Source: Mariprofundales bacterium (GTDB lineage: Bacteria > Pseudomonadota > Zetaproteobacteria > Mariprofundales > J009). From it: 52,582 nt of DNA. Below, piece by piece: positions 35,302 to 44,213 of the stretch (position 1 is its first letter; each line of letters begins with the position of its first letter). The notes beneath the pieces were generated by a model, which made no database searches, had not been told where the DNA came from, and was given only the letters and a program-made list of their open reading frames with translations. The stretch lies in the NCBI GenBank assembly GCA_030950645.1, contig JAUZRF010000087.1, positions 1 to 52,582 of the forward strand, in the 5' to 3' direction. A program made the position numbers and the translations under genes.

Positions 35302-35876
35302 CCATTGACCCGCGCCAGCTACACTATTGTGCGGAGGTGTTGCGTTTTCGCCGGGCGTTGAATCTTACTTCGGTGGATAATGAGGCAGACTTTATCGATC
35401 GATTTATCGCACCATCCATCGCCCTTCTGCCGTGGCTTCCTGATGGCGCGCTGGTGCTGGATATTGGTAGTGGGATGGGGGTTCCTGGTATTCCATTGTT
35501 GATTGCTCGCGGCGATTTGCATGGGATTCTGGTTGAACGGCGGAAAAAGCGTGCCGAATTCTTGCGGCACATTGTTCGAGAGCTCTCACTTCCATGTGAG
35601 GTGTATGCGGATGATATTGCCAAGTTACCGCCGCTAAATGTGGACGCAGTGGTGGCGCGTGCGGTGGCTGAACCGGCCGTTTTGTTGAATATGAGTCGAG
35701 AGCATGTTTGTGAGGGTGGCATTGCTCTGCTACCTAGCGGAGAGAGTCGCAATGCAGGCGATGTGGATGGGTGGTGCATGCGGGAGCTTGCCGAGCTACA
35801 GTTCGATGATTCGGTGAAGCAGCAGGTTTATTGTTATCAGCGGGTGGTCAACGAGGAGGTTTCACGTGAAACATGA
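35298..35876 (+). CDS. rsmG: 16S rRNA G527 N7-methyltransferase RsmG
   Basis: 192 residues. The SAM-binding glycine loop [19 protein letters not shown] is at about 53-71. [10 protein letters not shown] near the N-terminus and VVARAVAEP are typical. It methylates G527 in 16S rRNA. Start ATG overlaps the mnmG stop. Its last six codons contain the parS site and overlap the parA start by 11 bases. Confidence 0.93.
   Translation: MTIDPRQLHYCAEVLRFRRALNLTSVDNEADFIDRFIAPSIALLPWLPDGALVLDIGSGMGVPGIPLLIARGDLHGILVERRKKRAEFLRHIVRELSLPCEVYADDIAKLPPLNVDAVVARAVAEPAVLLNMSREHVCEGGIALLPSGESRNAGDVDGWCMRELAELQFDDSVKQQVYCYQRVVNEEVSRET
35858..35873. promoter_or_regulatory. parS centromere site within rsmG end/parA start
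   Basis: GGTTTCACGTGAAACA matches the near-universal parS sequence TGTTTCACGTGAAACA in 15 of 16 positions, including all of the inner palindrome. ParB is expected to bind here. It overlaps the Shine-Dalgarno end and the GTG start of parA. Confidence 0.88.
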
Positions 35877-36666
35877 GGATTTAGGGCCGATTATTTCGGT
35901 GGCAAACCAGAAAGGTGGGGTGGGAAAGACCACGACCAGCATCAACCTATCTGCCTCGTTGGCAGCAATGGATTATCGTGTGTTGTTGATCGATCTTGAT
36001 CCGCAGGGCAACAGCACGACAGGGCTTGGTGTCGACAAAAAAAAGATACATGGTTCAACCTACGATCTGTTGCTGAATGAGAGTAAGCTTGAAGAGATCA
36101 TTATTTGTTCGGATTTTGAGGGGCTGATGATTGCGCCGGCGAATGTTGAACTCACTGCGGCGGAGATCGAGTTGATCAAGGTGCCGAAACGGGAGTGGCG
36201 GCTACATAATAGTTTCACCGAGTATCATGGAGAGCCCTTTGATTATGTGATTATTGACTGTCCACCGGCCTTGAACCTGCTTACCATCAATGCGCTTACC
36301 GCATCCGATCGGGTGTTAATTACCCTGCAGGCAGAGTTTTTGGCGCTTGAGGGTATGTCGCAAATATTGGAGACACTGCGCCGGATTCGCAATAAATTGA
36401 ACCCACAGCTTACGCTTGATGGCATCTTGCTGACGATGGTGGATCGAAGAAACAGGATCGCTTTGCAGGTAGAGCAGGAGGTGCGCGAGTATTTTGGTGC
36501 TCAGGTGTACCAGACGGTTATTCCGCGCAATGTGCGCTTGGCAGAGGCTCCTAGTTTTGGGGTGCCGGTGTTGAAACATGATGTGCGGTCTGCGGGGGCA
36601 CAAGCTTATTTGCAGACTGCTGCCGAAATGGTGCAGCGTGAAACTGCACTGCAAGAGGCGCAATAA
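35866..36666 (+). CDS. parA: chromosome-partitioning ATPase ParA (Soj)
   Basis: 266 residues. The deviant Walker A KGGVGKTT is at 16-23, with Lys16 as the signature lysine. Walker B is YVIIDCPPALN, and IPRNVRLAEAPSFG completes the family pattern. Starts with GTG at 35866, placed by GAGGAGG six bases upstream; no in-frame ATG is near. The GTG is part of the parS palindrome, so ParB bound to parS could affect parA expression. It drives segregation of the ParB-parS complex. Confidence 0.94.
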   Translation: MKHEDLGPIISVANQKGGVGKTTTSINLSASLAAMDYRVLLIDLDPQGNSTTGLGVDKKKIHGSTYDLLLNESKLEEIIICSDFEGLMIAPANVELTAAEIELIKVPKREWRLHNSFTEYHGEPFDYVIIDCPPALNLLTINALTASDRVLITLQAEFLALEGMSQILETLRRIRNKLNPQLTLDGILLTMVDRRNRIALQVEQEVREYFGAQVYQTVIPRNVRLAEAPSFGVPVLKHDVRSAGAQAYLQTAAEMVQRETALQEAQ

Positions 36667-36682
36667 GGATGGGTGAGTAGCG

Positions 36683-37555
36683 ATGGAAAAGAAAAAAAAT
36701 ACAGCTAGAGGGCTGGGGCGAGGCCTCAATGCACTCTTTATGGACGATGAACCCGAGACCAATGTAACGATATCAGTTGAGATCATCCATCCCAACCCGT
36801 ATCAGCCACGGCGAGCCTTTATCCAGCGAGAGCTTGAGGCGCTAACCGAATCCATTCGTCGTAATGGCGTGCTTACTCCGGTTTTGCTGCGTGCGAGACA
36901 AGATGAAACCTATGAGTTGATTGCCGGAGAGCGTCGGTGGCGTGCCGCAAAATTGGCTGGACTGGCTACTATTCCTGCGGTTGTGCGCGAGGTGAGCGAT
37001 GTTGAGGCATTATCGTTTGCCATTGTGGAGAATGAGCAGCGAGATGATTTGTCGGCGATTGAATCGGCGTACGCCTATCAGCGATTAATTGATGAATTTG
37101 GCTTTAGCCAACAGCAGGTAGCGGAGTCGGTAGGGGCCTCGCGGTCGCAGGTGAGCAATTTGCTCCGGTTGCAACAACTGCCGGACACCATCCGCCTTCG
37201 TATTGAGCAACGCGAGCTCACCATGGGGCAAACGCGTCCATTGATTGGTCTGCCTGGTGATACTGCAGAGCGGATTGCAGTCCAATGTGTTAAGGAGGGT
37301 TGGAGTGCGCGCAGGATGGAGCGGGAAGCAAAAAAAGCGGCGCGCCAGAAAAATGCACCGACCATTACTGGTTCCTCGCAGCCACTGACCGACCAAGCGA
37401 GTGTCCTTCAGGAGGAGATTGGGCGTCATATTGGGATAGCAGTCGATGTGCGATGCGATAACCAAGGCGGTGGAAAAATAACGATTCCTTTTGCGCATGC
37501 TGGAGAACTCGAGCTACTCTTATCTCGCCTGCGTCAGCGAGAGCATCTCGCATGA
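36683..37555 (+). CDS. parB: chromosome-partitioning CTPase ParB (Spo0J)
   Basis: 290 residues. The N-terminal basic GLGRGLNALF motif for ParA contact is at 10-19. CTP-binding motifs are GERRWRAAK (82-90) and ENEQRDDLS (116-124). A helix-turn-helix follows (SQQQVAESVGASRSQVSNLLRL), then a C-terminal dimerisation segment. It binds parS and spreads as a CTP-dependent clamp. It begins 16 bases after parA, and its TGA overlaps the next ATG. Confidence 0.95.
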   Translation: MEKKKNTARGLGRGLNALFMDDEPETNVTISVEIIHPNPYQPRRAFIQRELEALTESIRRNGVLTPVLLRARQDETYELIAGERRWRAAKLAGLATIPAVVREVSDVEALSFAIVENEQRDDLSAIESAYAYQRLIDEFGFSQQQVAESVGASRSQVSNLLRLQQLPDTIRLRIEQRELTMGQTRPLIGLPGDTAERIAVQCVKEGWSARRMEREAKKAARQKNAPTITGSSQPLTDQASVLQEEIGRHIGIAVDVRCDNQGGGKITIPFAHAGELELLLSRLRQREHLA

Positions 37556-37896
37556 CGATGCTGCCGACCATCGTGAATTACCAACGCCATGTCATCATTT
37601 GTGCGGGGAAAACATGTGATTCGACGGGTGATCGCACATTGGTACACTATTTGAAATCCGAGTTGGAGGCGCGAGGTATCGGCAGTGATCGCGTGCGTGT
37701 CAACCGAGCAGGCTGTCTTGGTGTTTGTACCCAAGGTGCCATTATGTGTATCTATCCTGAAGCCGTTTGGTACTGCCGGATCGACCAAGCTTCCATTGAT
37801 CGTATCATTGATACGCATCTGATTGGAGGGGATGTTGTGACAGATCTTGTGATGCATCGTAATCAATACGATGCTCCCATGGGGTCACAACCATGA
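37552..37896 (+). CDS. thioredoxin-like [2Fe-2S] ferredoxin
   Basis: 114 residues. The Cys pattern CAGKTC at 17-22 and NRAGCLGVCTQG at 51-62 is that of the Aquifex/clostridial thioredoxin-fold [2Fe-2S] ferredoxins; IYPEAVWYC is the conserved end of the domain. In many proteobacteria similar small ferredoxins sit beside cobalamin genes. It overlaps parB and cobT by four bases each, so it is translated in the operon. Its electron partner is unknown. Confidence 0.85.
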   Translation: MTMLPTIVNYQRHVIICAGKTCDSTGDRTLVHYLKSELEARGIGSDRVRVNRAGCLGVCTQGAIMCIYPEAVWYCRIDQASIDRIIDTHLIGGDVVTDLVMHRNQYDAPMGSQP

Positions 37897-38927
37897 CTGT
37901 TGTCGCGATGATTGATCAGGAGGCCACGGCTAGGGCGGAGCAGCGGCAAACCCAATTAACCAAGCCGCAAGGGGCATTGGGCAGGCTTGAGGATATTGCG
38001 TGCTGGTTTGCCGGACGACAAGCTCGAGCGGTGCCCAACCAGTTGATCCCAGCGATTATCCTGTTCGCTGCAGATCATGGGGTGACTGCCGAAGGGATCT
38101 CCGCATATCCTTCCGTTGTCACTCAGGAGATGGTAAAGAACTTTGTTGCCAACGGCGCAGCCATCAATGTGTTGGCGCAACAGATTGATGCCAGCCTTGC
38201 GGTAGTGGATGTGGGGATTGCTGGCGACATTACTGCGCTGACGGGGGTGATTCATGCCAAGGTGCAGCATGGCAGTGGAAATATTGCCCGAGAGCCAGCC
38301 ATGTCTGCGGAGGCTTGCTTAAAAGCACAACAGGTGGGGCAGATACAGGTGGATGCCGCGATTGCGCAAGGGTCGACATTGCTGATTGCTGGGGAGATGG
38401 GGATTGGGAATACCACGGCATCTGCGGCGCTAATTTGCGCCCTGCTGGGGATGGATGCGGAGCAGGTAGTCGGTTATGGAACTGGGATTGATGCTACGGT
38501 GCGTCAACACAAGGTATCCGTAGTCCGCCAGGCCCTCCAACGGATTGGAACGCTGTCTGATGGTAACGCGCTCATGGCACAACTTGGTGGCCTGGAGATT
38601 GCGGCCATCTGTGGTTTGTTGATACGGGCCGCTGAGCGTGGCGTTCCGGTGCTGTTGGATGGCTTTATCGTCACGGCTGCAGCGCTGGTAGCTGAGCGTA
38701 TCATGCCAGGAGCCAAGTGTTGGTGGTTGGCTGCGCATCGGTCGCAAGAGGTGGGACATCAACGCGCGTTGGAGTCTCTGCAACTGAAACCTTTACTTGA
38801 TCTTGGCTTGCGGCTTGGTGAGGGGAGCGGTGCCGCCCTTGCGGTTCCCTTACTGCAATCTGCCATTGCATTGCATGCGAATATGGCCACTTTTGATAGT
38901 GCGGGGGTCTCCACAGCTGACCACTAA
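37893..38927 (+). CDS. cobT: nicotinate-nucleotide-dimethylbenzimidazole phosphoribosyltransferase
   Basis: 344 residues. KPQGALGRLEDIA, FAADHGVTAEGISAYPSVVT and GEMGIGNTTASAAL are family motifs; the catalytic glutamate is Glu310 in LGEGSGAAL. It activates the lower-ligand base of cobalamin as alpha-ribazole phosphate. No corrin-ring genes are near, so salvage or a scattered pathway is possible. The next gene, a histidine phosphatase, fits the CobC step that follows CobT. Confidence 0.94.
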   Translation: MTVVAMIDQEATARAEQRQTQLTKPQGALGRLEDIACWFAGRQARAVPNQLIPAIILFAADHGVTAEGISAYPSVVTQEMVKNFVANGAAINVLAQQIDASLAVVDVGIAGDITALTGVIHAKVQHGSGNIAREPAMSAEACLKAQQVGQIQVDAAIAQGSTLLIAGEMGIGNTTASAALICALLGMDAEQVVGYGTGIDATVRQHKVSVVRQALQRIGTLSDGNALMAQLGGLEIAAICGLLIRAAERGVPVLLDGFIVTAAALVAERIMPGAKCWWLAAHRSQEVGHQRALESLQLKPLLDLGLRLGEGSGAALAVPLLQSAIALHANMATFDSAGVSTADH

Positions 38928-39540
38928 TGCGCCGCTGGTGGTGGATCTGCTGCGCCATGGCGCAGTGGACGCGGCCGAGTGGGCATTTCGTGGTGGCGGT
39001 ACGGATATTGCTTTGTCTCATGTTGGTTGGCAGCAGATGATGCGGGTGGCGGATCATCTGCCTTGGGATGCGATCGACGAAGTCGCGGCATCACCGATGC
39101 AGCGTTGCTATCAGCCTGCCCAACAATTTTCTGAGCAACATGATGCCGTACCGGTGCATACGATTGAAGCGATGCGTGAGCTCGATTTTGGTGCTTGGGA
39201 GGGCAAAGGGTGGCAAGAGCTGGCACCCGATTATCAATCCGAACTGGATGTTTTTTGGCAACAGCCGCAGGGCTTCACTCCCCCGCAAGGGGAGCCTTTT
39301 GACGACTTCGTGGCGCGGGTGCAGCAAGGTTGGATGCAGTGGACGGGAAACGCAACCGGCCATCGGTTGCTCATTGCCCATGGCGGTGTCATTCGGGTGC
39401 TGTTGGCCTTAATCCTCGGCATGCCGATGGATGGGGTATGGCGCCTGGATCTTCCCTTTGCGAGCTGGAGTCGGGTATCCTTACTCGCAGGGCATGCGCC
39501 AAAGCTGTGTTTTCTGAACCGATTGGTTGAATATCCATGA
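38899..39540 (+). CDS. cobC: histidine phosphatase family, probable alpha-ribazole phosphatase
   Basis: About 213 residues from a GTG at 38899; an ATG at 38875 is another option, and both overlap cobT. RHG (DLLRHGAVD), SPMQRC, ELDFGAWEGKGWQEL and LIAHGGVIRVLLAL are the phosphatase core; the ELDFGAWEG segment favours CobC-like over general phosphoglycerate mutase members. It would dephosphorylate alpha-ribazole phosphate made by CobT. The call is supported by the neighbour more than by a unique motif. The stop overlaps the xerC start. Confidence 0.75.
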   Translation: MRGSPQLTTNAPLVVDLLRHGAVDAAEWAFRGGGTDIALSHVGWQQMMRVADHLPWDAIDEVAASPMQRCYQPAQQFSEQHDAVPVHTIEAMRELDFGAWEGKGWQELAPDYQSELDVFWQQPQGFTPPQGEPFDDFVARVQQGWMQWTGNATGHRLLIAHGGVIRVLLALILGMPMDGVWRLDLPFASWSRVSLLAGHAPKLCFLNRLVEYP

Positions 39541-40472
39541 TATTGATGCATGTTGCAGAGAAATTCTTGCGTCAATTGGAGCTGGTACAGCGTTATTCTG
39601 TTCACACGGTTGCCGCCTATCGCCGTGATTTAATCTCGCTGGCTGATCAATTGCCACCGGAGCAATCCATTGCGCAACTCTCCCGAAATCAGGTGCAAGA
39701 TTGGATGGTGCGGTGCCACAGCCAAGGGCTGTCAGCCGCCAGCCTGTCGCGACGCTTATCCGCCTTGCGTTCGCTGCTTGATTGGGCTGAGCGGGAGGGG
39801 GTGGTGAAACAAAATGTAGCCACATCTGTTCCATTGCCAAAACAGCCCAAACGGCTACCACGGGCACTGCCGCCGGATCAGAGTGCTGCCTTATTTACAG
39901 CCAATCCGAATCCGAAGGTAGCGGAACCGTGGCAGGCACGCGACCAGACGATGGTCGCACTGCTTTATGGCTGTGGTCTTAGGGTCTCTGAGTTGGTGGC
40001 ACTAAATATTGGCGATTTGAACCTGTCATCACGGCAACTTCAGGTTGAGGAGGGCAAGGGCAATAAACAGCGTCTGGTACCTATCCCGAAGCAGGCGGTA
40101 GCAATGGTGCGCCATTATCTTCAGCTACGACCATTGAATGCAGCACTGCAACCCGCACTGTTGATCAACCAACGCGGAGGCCGACTGACGAGTCGCAGCG
40201 TTCAGCGTTTGCTAAAAAAAATAGCTCGATCAATAGGCATCGATGATGCAGTGACACCGCATCGGCTGCGGCACTCCTATGCCACCGACATGCTGGTGGG
40301 CGGTGCCGATCTGCGGGCGGTGCAGGAGTTGCTGGGGCATGCGTCGCTTGCTACCACTGAGCGTTATACCCATCTGGATCTGGGTGCTTTGGCGAAGGTG
40401 TACGACCAAGCACATCCAAGAGCGCACAAAAAAATAGGCCATACTACGCATGATGGTGGAGGGGATTCATGA
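39537..40472 (+). CDS. xerC: site-specific tyrosine recombinase XerC
   Basis: 311 residues. An N-terminal SAM-like core-binding domain precedes a catalytic domain with Arg149 (GCGLRVSEL), Lys174, His242 and Arg245 (PHRLRHSYATDML), His268 (LLGHAS) and Tyr277 (TTERYTHLD), a complete set. With XerD it resolves chromosome dimers at dif. The length and position in the chromosome-maintenance operon fit XerC rather than a phage integrase; XerD is not in the window. The ATG overlaps the preceding stop. Confidence 0.9.
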   Translation: MILMHVAEKFLRQLELVQRYSVHTVAAYRRDLISLADQLPPEQSIAQLSRNQVQDWMVRCHSQGLSAASLSRRLSALRSLLDWAEREGVVKQNVATSVPLPKQPKRLPRALPPDQSAALFTANPNPKVAEPWQARDQTMVALLYGCGLRVSELVALNIGDLNLSSRQLQVEEGKGNKQRLVPIPKQAVAMVRHYLQLRPLNAALQPALLINQRGGRLTSRSVQRLLKKIARSIGIDDAVTPHRLRHSYATDMLVGGADLRAVQELLGHASLATTERYTHLDLGALAKVYDQAHPRAHKKIGHTTHDGGGDS

Positions 40473-41434
40473 GCGGTCCAACGGGGGTTATCCTCGCCCA
40501 CCTAGGGACGCCAGAGGCTCCTACCGTCAGTGCCGTGCGGCGCTATTTGGCGGAATTTCTCTCTGATCCCAGGGTGGTGGAGATGCCGCGTCTGCTGTGG
40601 TGGCCTGTGTTATATGGCATCATTCTTACCACCCGGCCAAAACGCTCTGCCGCAGCTTATCAGCGGGTATGGGGTGAGGAGGGCTCGCCGTTGATGGTGA
40701 TGGCGTGTCGTCAGCAGCGGTTGTTGCAGCAAGCTCTTGATCCGAAACAGTGGCAGGTGGCCATCGCCATGCGTTACGGTACTCCTGCTATCGCTACGGT
40801 GATCGACCACCTTTGGCAGCAGGGTTGTCGCAGATTGGTAGTCCTGCCGATGTATCCGCAGTACTCCGCCACCACCACAGCTTCAGTGCATGATGCCCTG
40901 ATCGATGCACTAGCTGGACGGCGCAACTTGCCCGGCTACCACTTTATTCGTGATTATCACGACCATCCGAGCTATATCTCTGCGCTGGCCGCATCGGTGC
41001 GCCAACACTGGCAACGGCATGGACGAGGAGAGCACCTGTTGGTCTCCTTCCATGGCATTCCACAACGCTATGTGGATGCTGGCGACCCCTATCAGCAAGA
41101 GTGTCAACGAACTACGGAGATGTTGGTGCAGGCGCTAAGTTTGAATCAGGGGGAGTGGTCGCAAAGCTACCAGTCGCGATTGGGGCGTGAGCCTTGGTTG
41201 ATGCCCTATACTAACCATACCCTAGAGACTCTGGCCCACCATGGTGTCAAAACGGTGGATGTCATTTGCCCGGGATTTTCCACAGATTGCTTGGAGACGC
41301 TGGATGAGATTATGGTGGAGAATGCGGTGTTATTTACCAAATCCGGTGGCACGGCATTGCGCTATATCCCAGCGTTGAATGACGCACCCAGTCATATCTC
41401 TCTGCTTAAGTCGCTGGTAACCTCGGCTAGCTAA
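40469..41434 (+). CDS. hemH: ferrochelatase
   Basis: 321 residues. The active-site histidine is His195 in LLVSFHGIPQRY and the glutamate Glu276 in CPGFSTDCLETLDEI. LAHLGTPEAPT at the start and VWGEEGSPL are family motifs. It inserts Fe2+ into protoporphyrin IX, the last step of heme b synthesis. It is the last gene of the operon; a four-base overlap with xerC couples them. It converges on the MMPL gene, with 28 bases between and no clear terminator. Confidence 0.95.
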   Translation: MSGPTGVILAHLGTPEAPTVSAVRRYLAEFLSDPRVVEMPRLLWWPVLYGIILTTRPKRSAAAYQRVWGEEGSPLMVMACRQQRLLQQALDPKQWQVAIAMRYGTPAIATVIDHLWQQGCRRLVVLPMYPQYSATTTASVHDALIDALAGRRNLPGYHFIRDYHDHPSYISALAASVRQHWQRHGRGEHLLVSFHGIPQRYVDAGDPYQQECQRTTEMLVQALSLNQGEWSQSYQSRLGREPWLMPYTNHTLETLAHHGVKTVDVICPGFSTDCLETLDEIMVENAVLFTKSGGTALRYIPALNDAPSHISLLKSLVTSAS

Positions 41435-41462
41435 CCAGGCACCGTCAAGGTCAGCGATTCGC

Positions 41463-44213
41463 CTACACCTCCTTTTTATTACCAAGCTTTTGAATCACCG
41501 CGTGTAACCGTTTCCCGAGAATGGTGCTGATATTGAAGTTGAGTTGGGACATCACCCTAGGGAAGTATTTAAGATCGGTGCGCAGGCGCTCATAGTCGAA
41601 GCGCAGCACGGAGATATCGGTCAGTGCGCGAACGGAGGCGCTACGCAACGCGTCGTGGACAAATCCAACCTCGCCCACCAAATCTCCACGGCCGAGTTCA
41701 GCGAGTTTGACCGCTTCTCCATTGCTGTGGCGGATGACCTCTACAGTGCCATCAAGAATGACAAACATACAGCGTTCGATCACCCCCTGTTGGATCAAGT
41801 ATTCACCCGCCTTCACTTTTCTTGACTCCGAGATGAGAATGGCTTTGCAAGTTTGGTATTGGCTCATGTCAGCAAACAGCGGGCTATGCTCCAGAGAGCG
41901 TTGTTGCCAAAAGGTCTCCAGCATGCGGTGCAGGCTGACCAAGCGAATGCGTGACATCACGATGGGGGTGATCAGCAGGTTGGTAAAGAGTGCGAACAGC
42001 ATGGTGGCGGCTGCAAGGGCACCGAACTGGGCAATGATGGCGAAATCAGATTTTAATAGCACAGCAAATCCCAACGCCAACGCCAAGGTGCTGGTGACCA
42101 TGGGGGCGGCCTCCTCTGCCACCGTTTGGCGTACTGCATCGGTGAAGCTGGCCGCATTACGGCTCAGATCATTGTAACGCGCTAACAGATGAATGGTATT
42201 ATCAATGGCAATGCCCATGGCGATGACGGCTACCATGGCTGTCCCGGGATTGAGCGGAATACCGAGCATTCCCATGATTCCAAACATTAAAATAATCGGA
42301 ATGACATTAGGGATCAGGGCGATCACCCCCCCCTTGAACGAGGTGAACATCATCGACATGAGCAGAAAAATCGCAATCAATAATACGGAGAATGATTTAA
42401 TTTGACCCGAAATGAGATGCTCAGCCGCGCCATTGATCATCAATCCCTCTCCAAGCAGTCTAACATGAAGGCTTGGGCCGGCGATCGATACAGCGGCTTG
42501 CCGCAGTTCCGCGACATAGCTGTTGAGGGTGGATGAATCGGTAATGTTGTGCCGAACGACGATGATGGCGCGCTTGAAATCATAACTGACCACCGGTCGT
42601 AGCGTGTTACGATGGAGTGTCATCAGGTACTGCGCGGTGAGCGCCTGACTCTTGGGGATATGATAGAAGCGTTGCTCACCATGGTGAAATGCGCGATTGA
42701 CCAGCATGAGATAATCGGCGAGGGATGTGCTGCGGTCAAACACCCCTTGCTGCGCGATGAACTGTTGAATCTCGACCAGTTTTTCAAGATTCTCAGGTTT
42801 CTGAAACGCCAATTGGCGCTTACTTTCCAGCGAGACATAAAACATGCTCATGCCGGAGAGGTCGTGATGGATCAGTGTGCTTTGTGCGATAATCGGATTG
42901 TCTTGTTGAAAGTAAGACATCGGGTCATTGGTTACCTTCAGATTCATCGCTTGCCATAGAAAGACGCCCGAAAGCAGTGCGGCCGCTAGCAGTAGCAGGC
43001 GCGGATAGTGCTGGTTGGCGTGTTGAAACATGCGCACCATAATCCCTGGCAAGCCATGGTGTGCGCTAGCATCTTGATGAATTGCACTTTTTTTGGAGCC
43101 AATCGCGGAGAGGATTACAGGCACCAGCATCATGGTGATGATGCCGTTAGCGGCAATGGCAATGGATGAAGCGATAGCAAATTCACGGATCAACCCCATC
43201 CCGGTGAAGATATTGCTAGCAAAGCCGATAAATGTGGTGGCAATGGTGAGGAGGATAGGGACACCAAGTTCATGTACCATCACCTTGGCTGCCGCGAGGC
43301 GCGGGTGAGGAGTGTCGCTGCGCAGCGCGCGCAAATAACCCGCGACCATATGGGTGTCCTCGGTTGATCCAATCACGATGATGAGGGATGGTAGCATCGC
43401 ACATAGGATGTTGAGGGGTAGATGAAACCAGCCCATAATCCCTAGTGTCCATGATAGGCTTAAGGCGGTAGTGATGAGAGGGATGAGTGCGCCAGTGATG
43501 CTTCGTAGCATCAAGAGAACCACCACCACCAAAATCAAGGCTGAAAGTGGGGCAAGTAGGCCCATGTCGCCAAGGAGCAATTGGCGTAGCTCGGCATTGA
43601 TGCGTGACTCGCCAACCTGAAACAGCCGCTGAAAATTGGCGCGTGCTGGTTCAAGCGCTCGGTTGATCGCCTGGTTGACCGCTGCATCGCTGGTGTGGTC
43701 GGCCTGGGCATCAATGGAGAGAATCAGTGCTGTGGTCAGACCATCGCGGGAGATGATGTTGCCGACAAACAGTGGGTTCGCCAGTGCATGTTGACGAATG
43801 GTGGCAATATTGGCTTGCTGGGTGGGGAGATGATCAATCAGATGACCCGAGGTAACTCCGCTACCATTTGCGGTGTTGTCGGCGCGAATATTGCGTACCG
43901 TAAATAGATCATCAATGTGATCAACCCCAGCAATGTGGCTGAGTCGATCATGCAGGTGTTGAAGTGCGGCCAGTTTGTCTGCGCTCCATAACGCTGGATC
44001 ATGAACATAGACCAGCGTGCGGCTATCGGTACCAAATTCGCGCACCAATTTATCGTAGGCGGGTTTGTCGGGGTTGGTGCTGGAGATTAAGCTGGAGAAT
44101 CCGCTATCGATCTCCAAGCTCGGAAGGCCTATCCCACATAGCACCGTGATCAATATAATCAGAAGTACCGTAATGATGCGGTGGCGCAGCGGGGTAATGA
44201 GAGGATTGGTCAC
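41463..44213 (-). CDS. MMPL/RND-type transporter with C-terminal cyclic-nucleotide-binding domain
   Basis: 916 residues, start GTG. Two repeats of one plus five membrane helices with large periplasmic loops (about 30-210 and 410-600) are typical of MMPL/RND exporters; VIGSTEDTHMV and IAMGIAIDNTIHLLARYNDL mark the helix-4 segments. Residues ~770-900 form a cNMP-binding domain with ILDGTVEVI and the phosphate cassette GEVGFVHDALRSASVRA. Such proteins export lipids or lipid-like molecules; a cytoplasmic nucleotide-sensing domain suggests regulated transport. Its start overlaps the LolA-like gene stop, so they are a pair. Confidence 0.85.
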   Translation of the reverse strand: MTNPLITPLRHRIITVLLIILITVLCGIGLPSLEIDSGFSSLISSTNPDKPAYDKLVREFGTDSRTLVYVHDPALWSADKLAALQHLHDRLSHIAGVDHIDDLFTVRNIRADNTANGSGVTSGHLIDHLPTQQANIATIRQHALANPLFVGNIISRDGLTTALILSIDAQADHTSDAAVNQAINRALEPARANFQRLFQVGESRINAELRQLLLGDMGLLAPLSALILVVVVLLMLRSITGALIPLITTALSLSWTLGIMGWFHLPLNILCAMLPSLIIVIGSTEDTHMVAGYLRALRSDTPHPRLAAAKVMVHELGVPILLTIATTFIGFASNIFTGMGLIREFAIASSIAIAANGIITMMLVPVILSAIGSKKSAIHQDASAHHGLPGIMVRMFQHANQHYPRLLLLAAALLSGVFLWQAMNLKVTNDPMSYFQQDNPIIAQSTLIHHDLSGMSMFYVSLESKRQLAFQKPENLEKLVEIQQFIAQQGVFDRSTSLADYLMLVNRAFHHGEQRFYHIPKSQALTAQYLMTLHRNTLRPVVSYDFKRAIIVVRHNITDSSTLNSYVAELRQAAVSIAGPSLHVRLLGEGLMINGAAEHLISGQIKSFSVLLIAIFLLMSMMFTSFKGGVIALIPNVIPIILMFGIMGMLGIPLNPGTAMVAVIAMGIAIDNTIHLLARYNDLSRNAASFTDAVRQTVAEEAAPMVTSTLALALGFAVLLKSDFAIIAQFGALAAATMLFALFTNLLITPIVMSRIRLVSLHRMLETFWQQRSLEHSPLFADMSQYQTCKAILISESRKVKAGEYLIQQGVIERCMFVILDGTVEVIRHSNGEAVKLAELGRGDLVGEVGFVHDALRSASVRALTDISVLRFDYERLRTDLKYFPRVMSQLNFNISTILGKRLHAVIQKLGNKKEV

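Noticed and set aside
38797-38898. Longer CobC-like protein
   Set aside because: The extra residues are encoded within the conserved CobT C-terminus and precede the DLLRHG core without similarity to the family.
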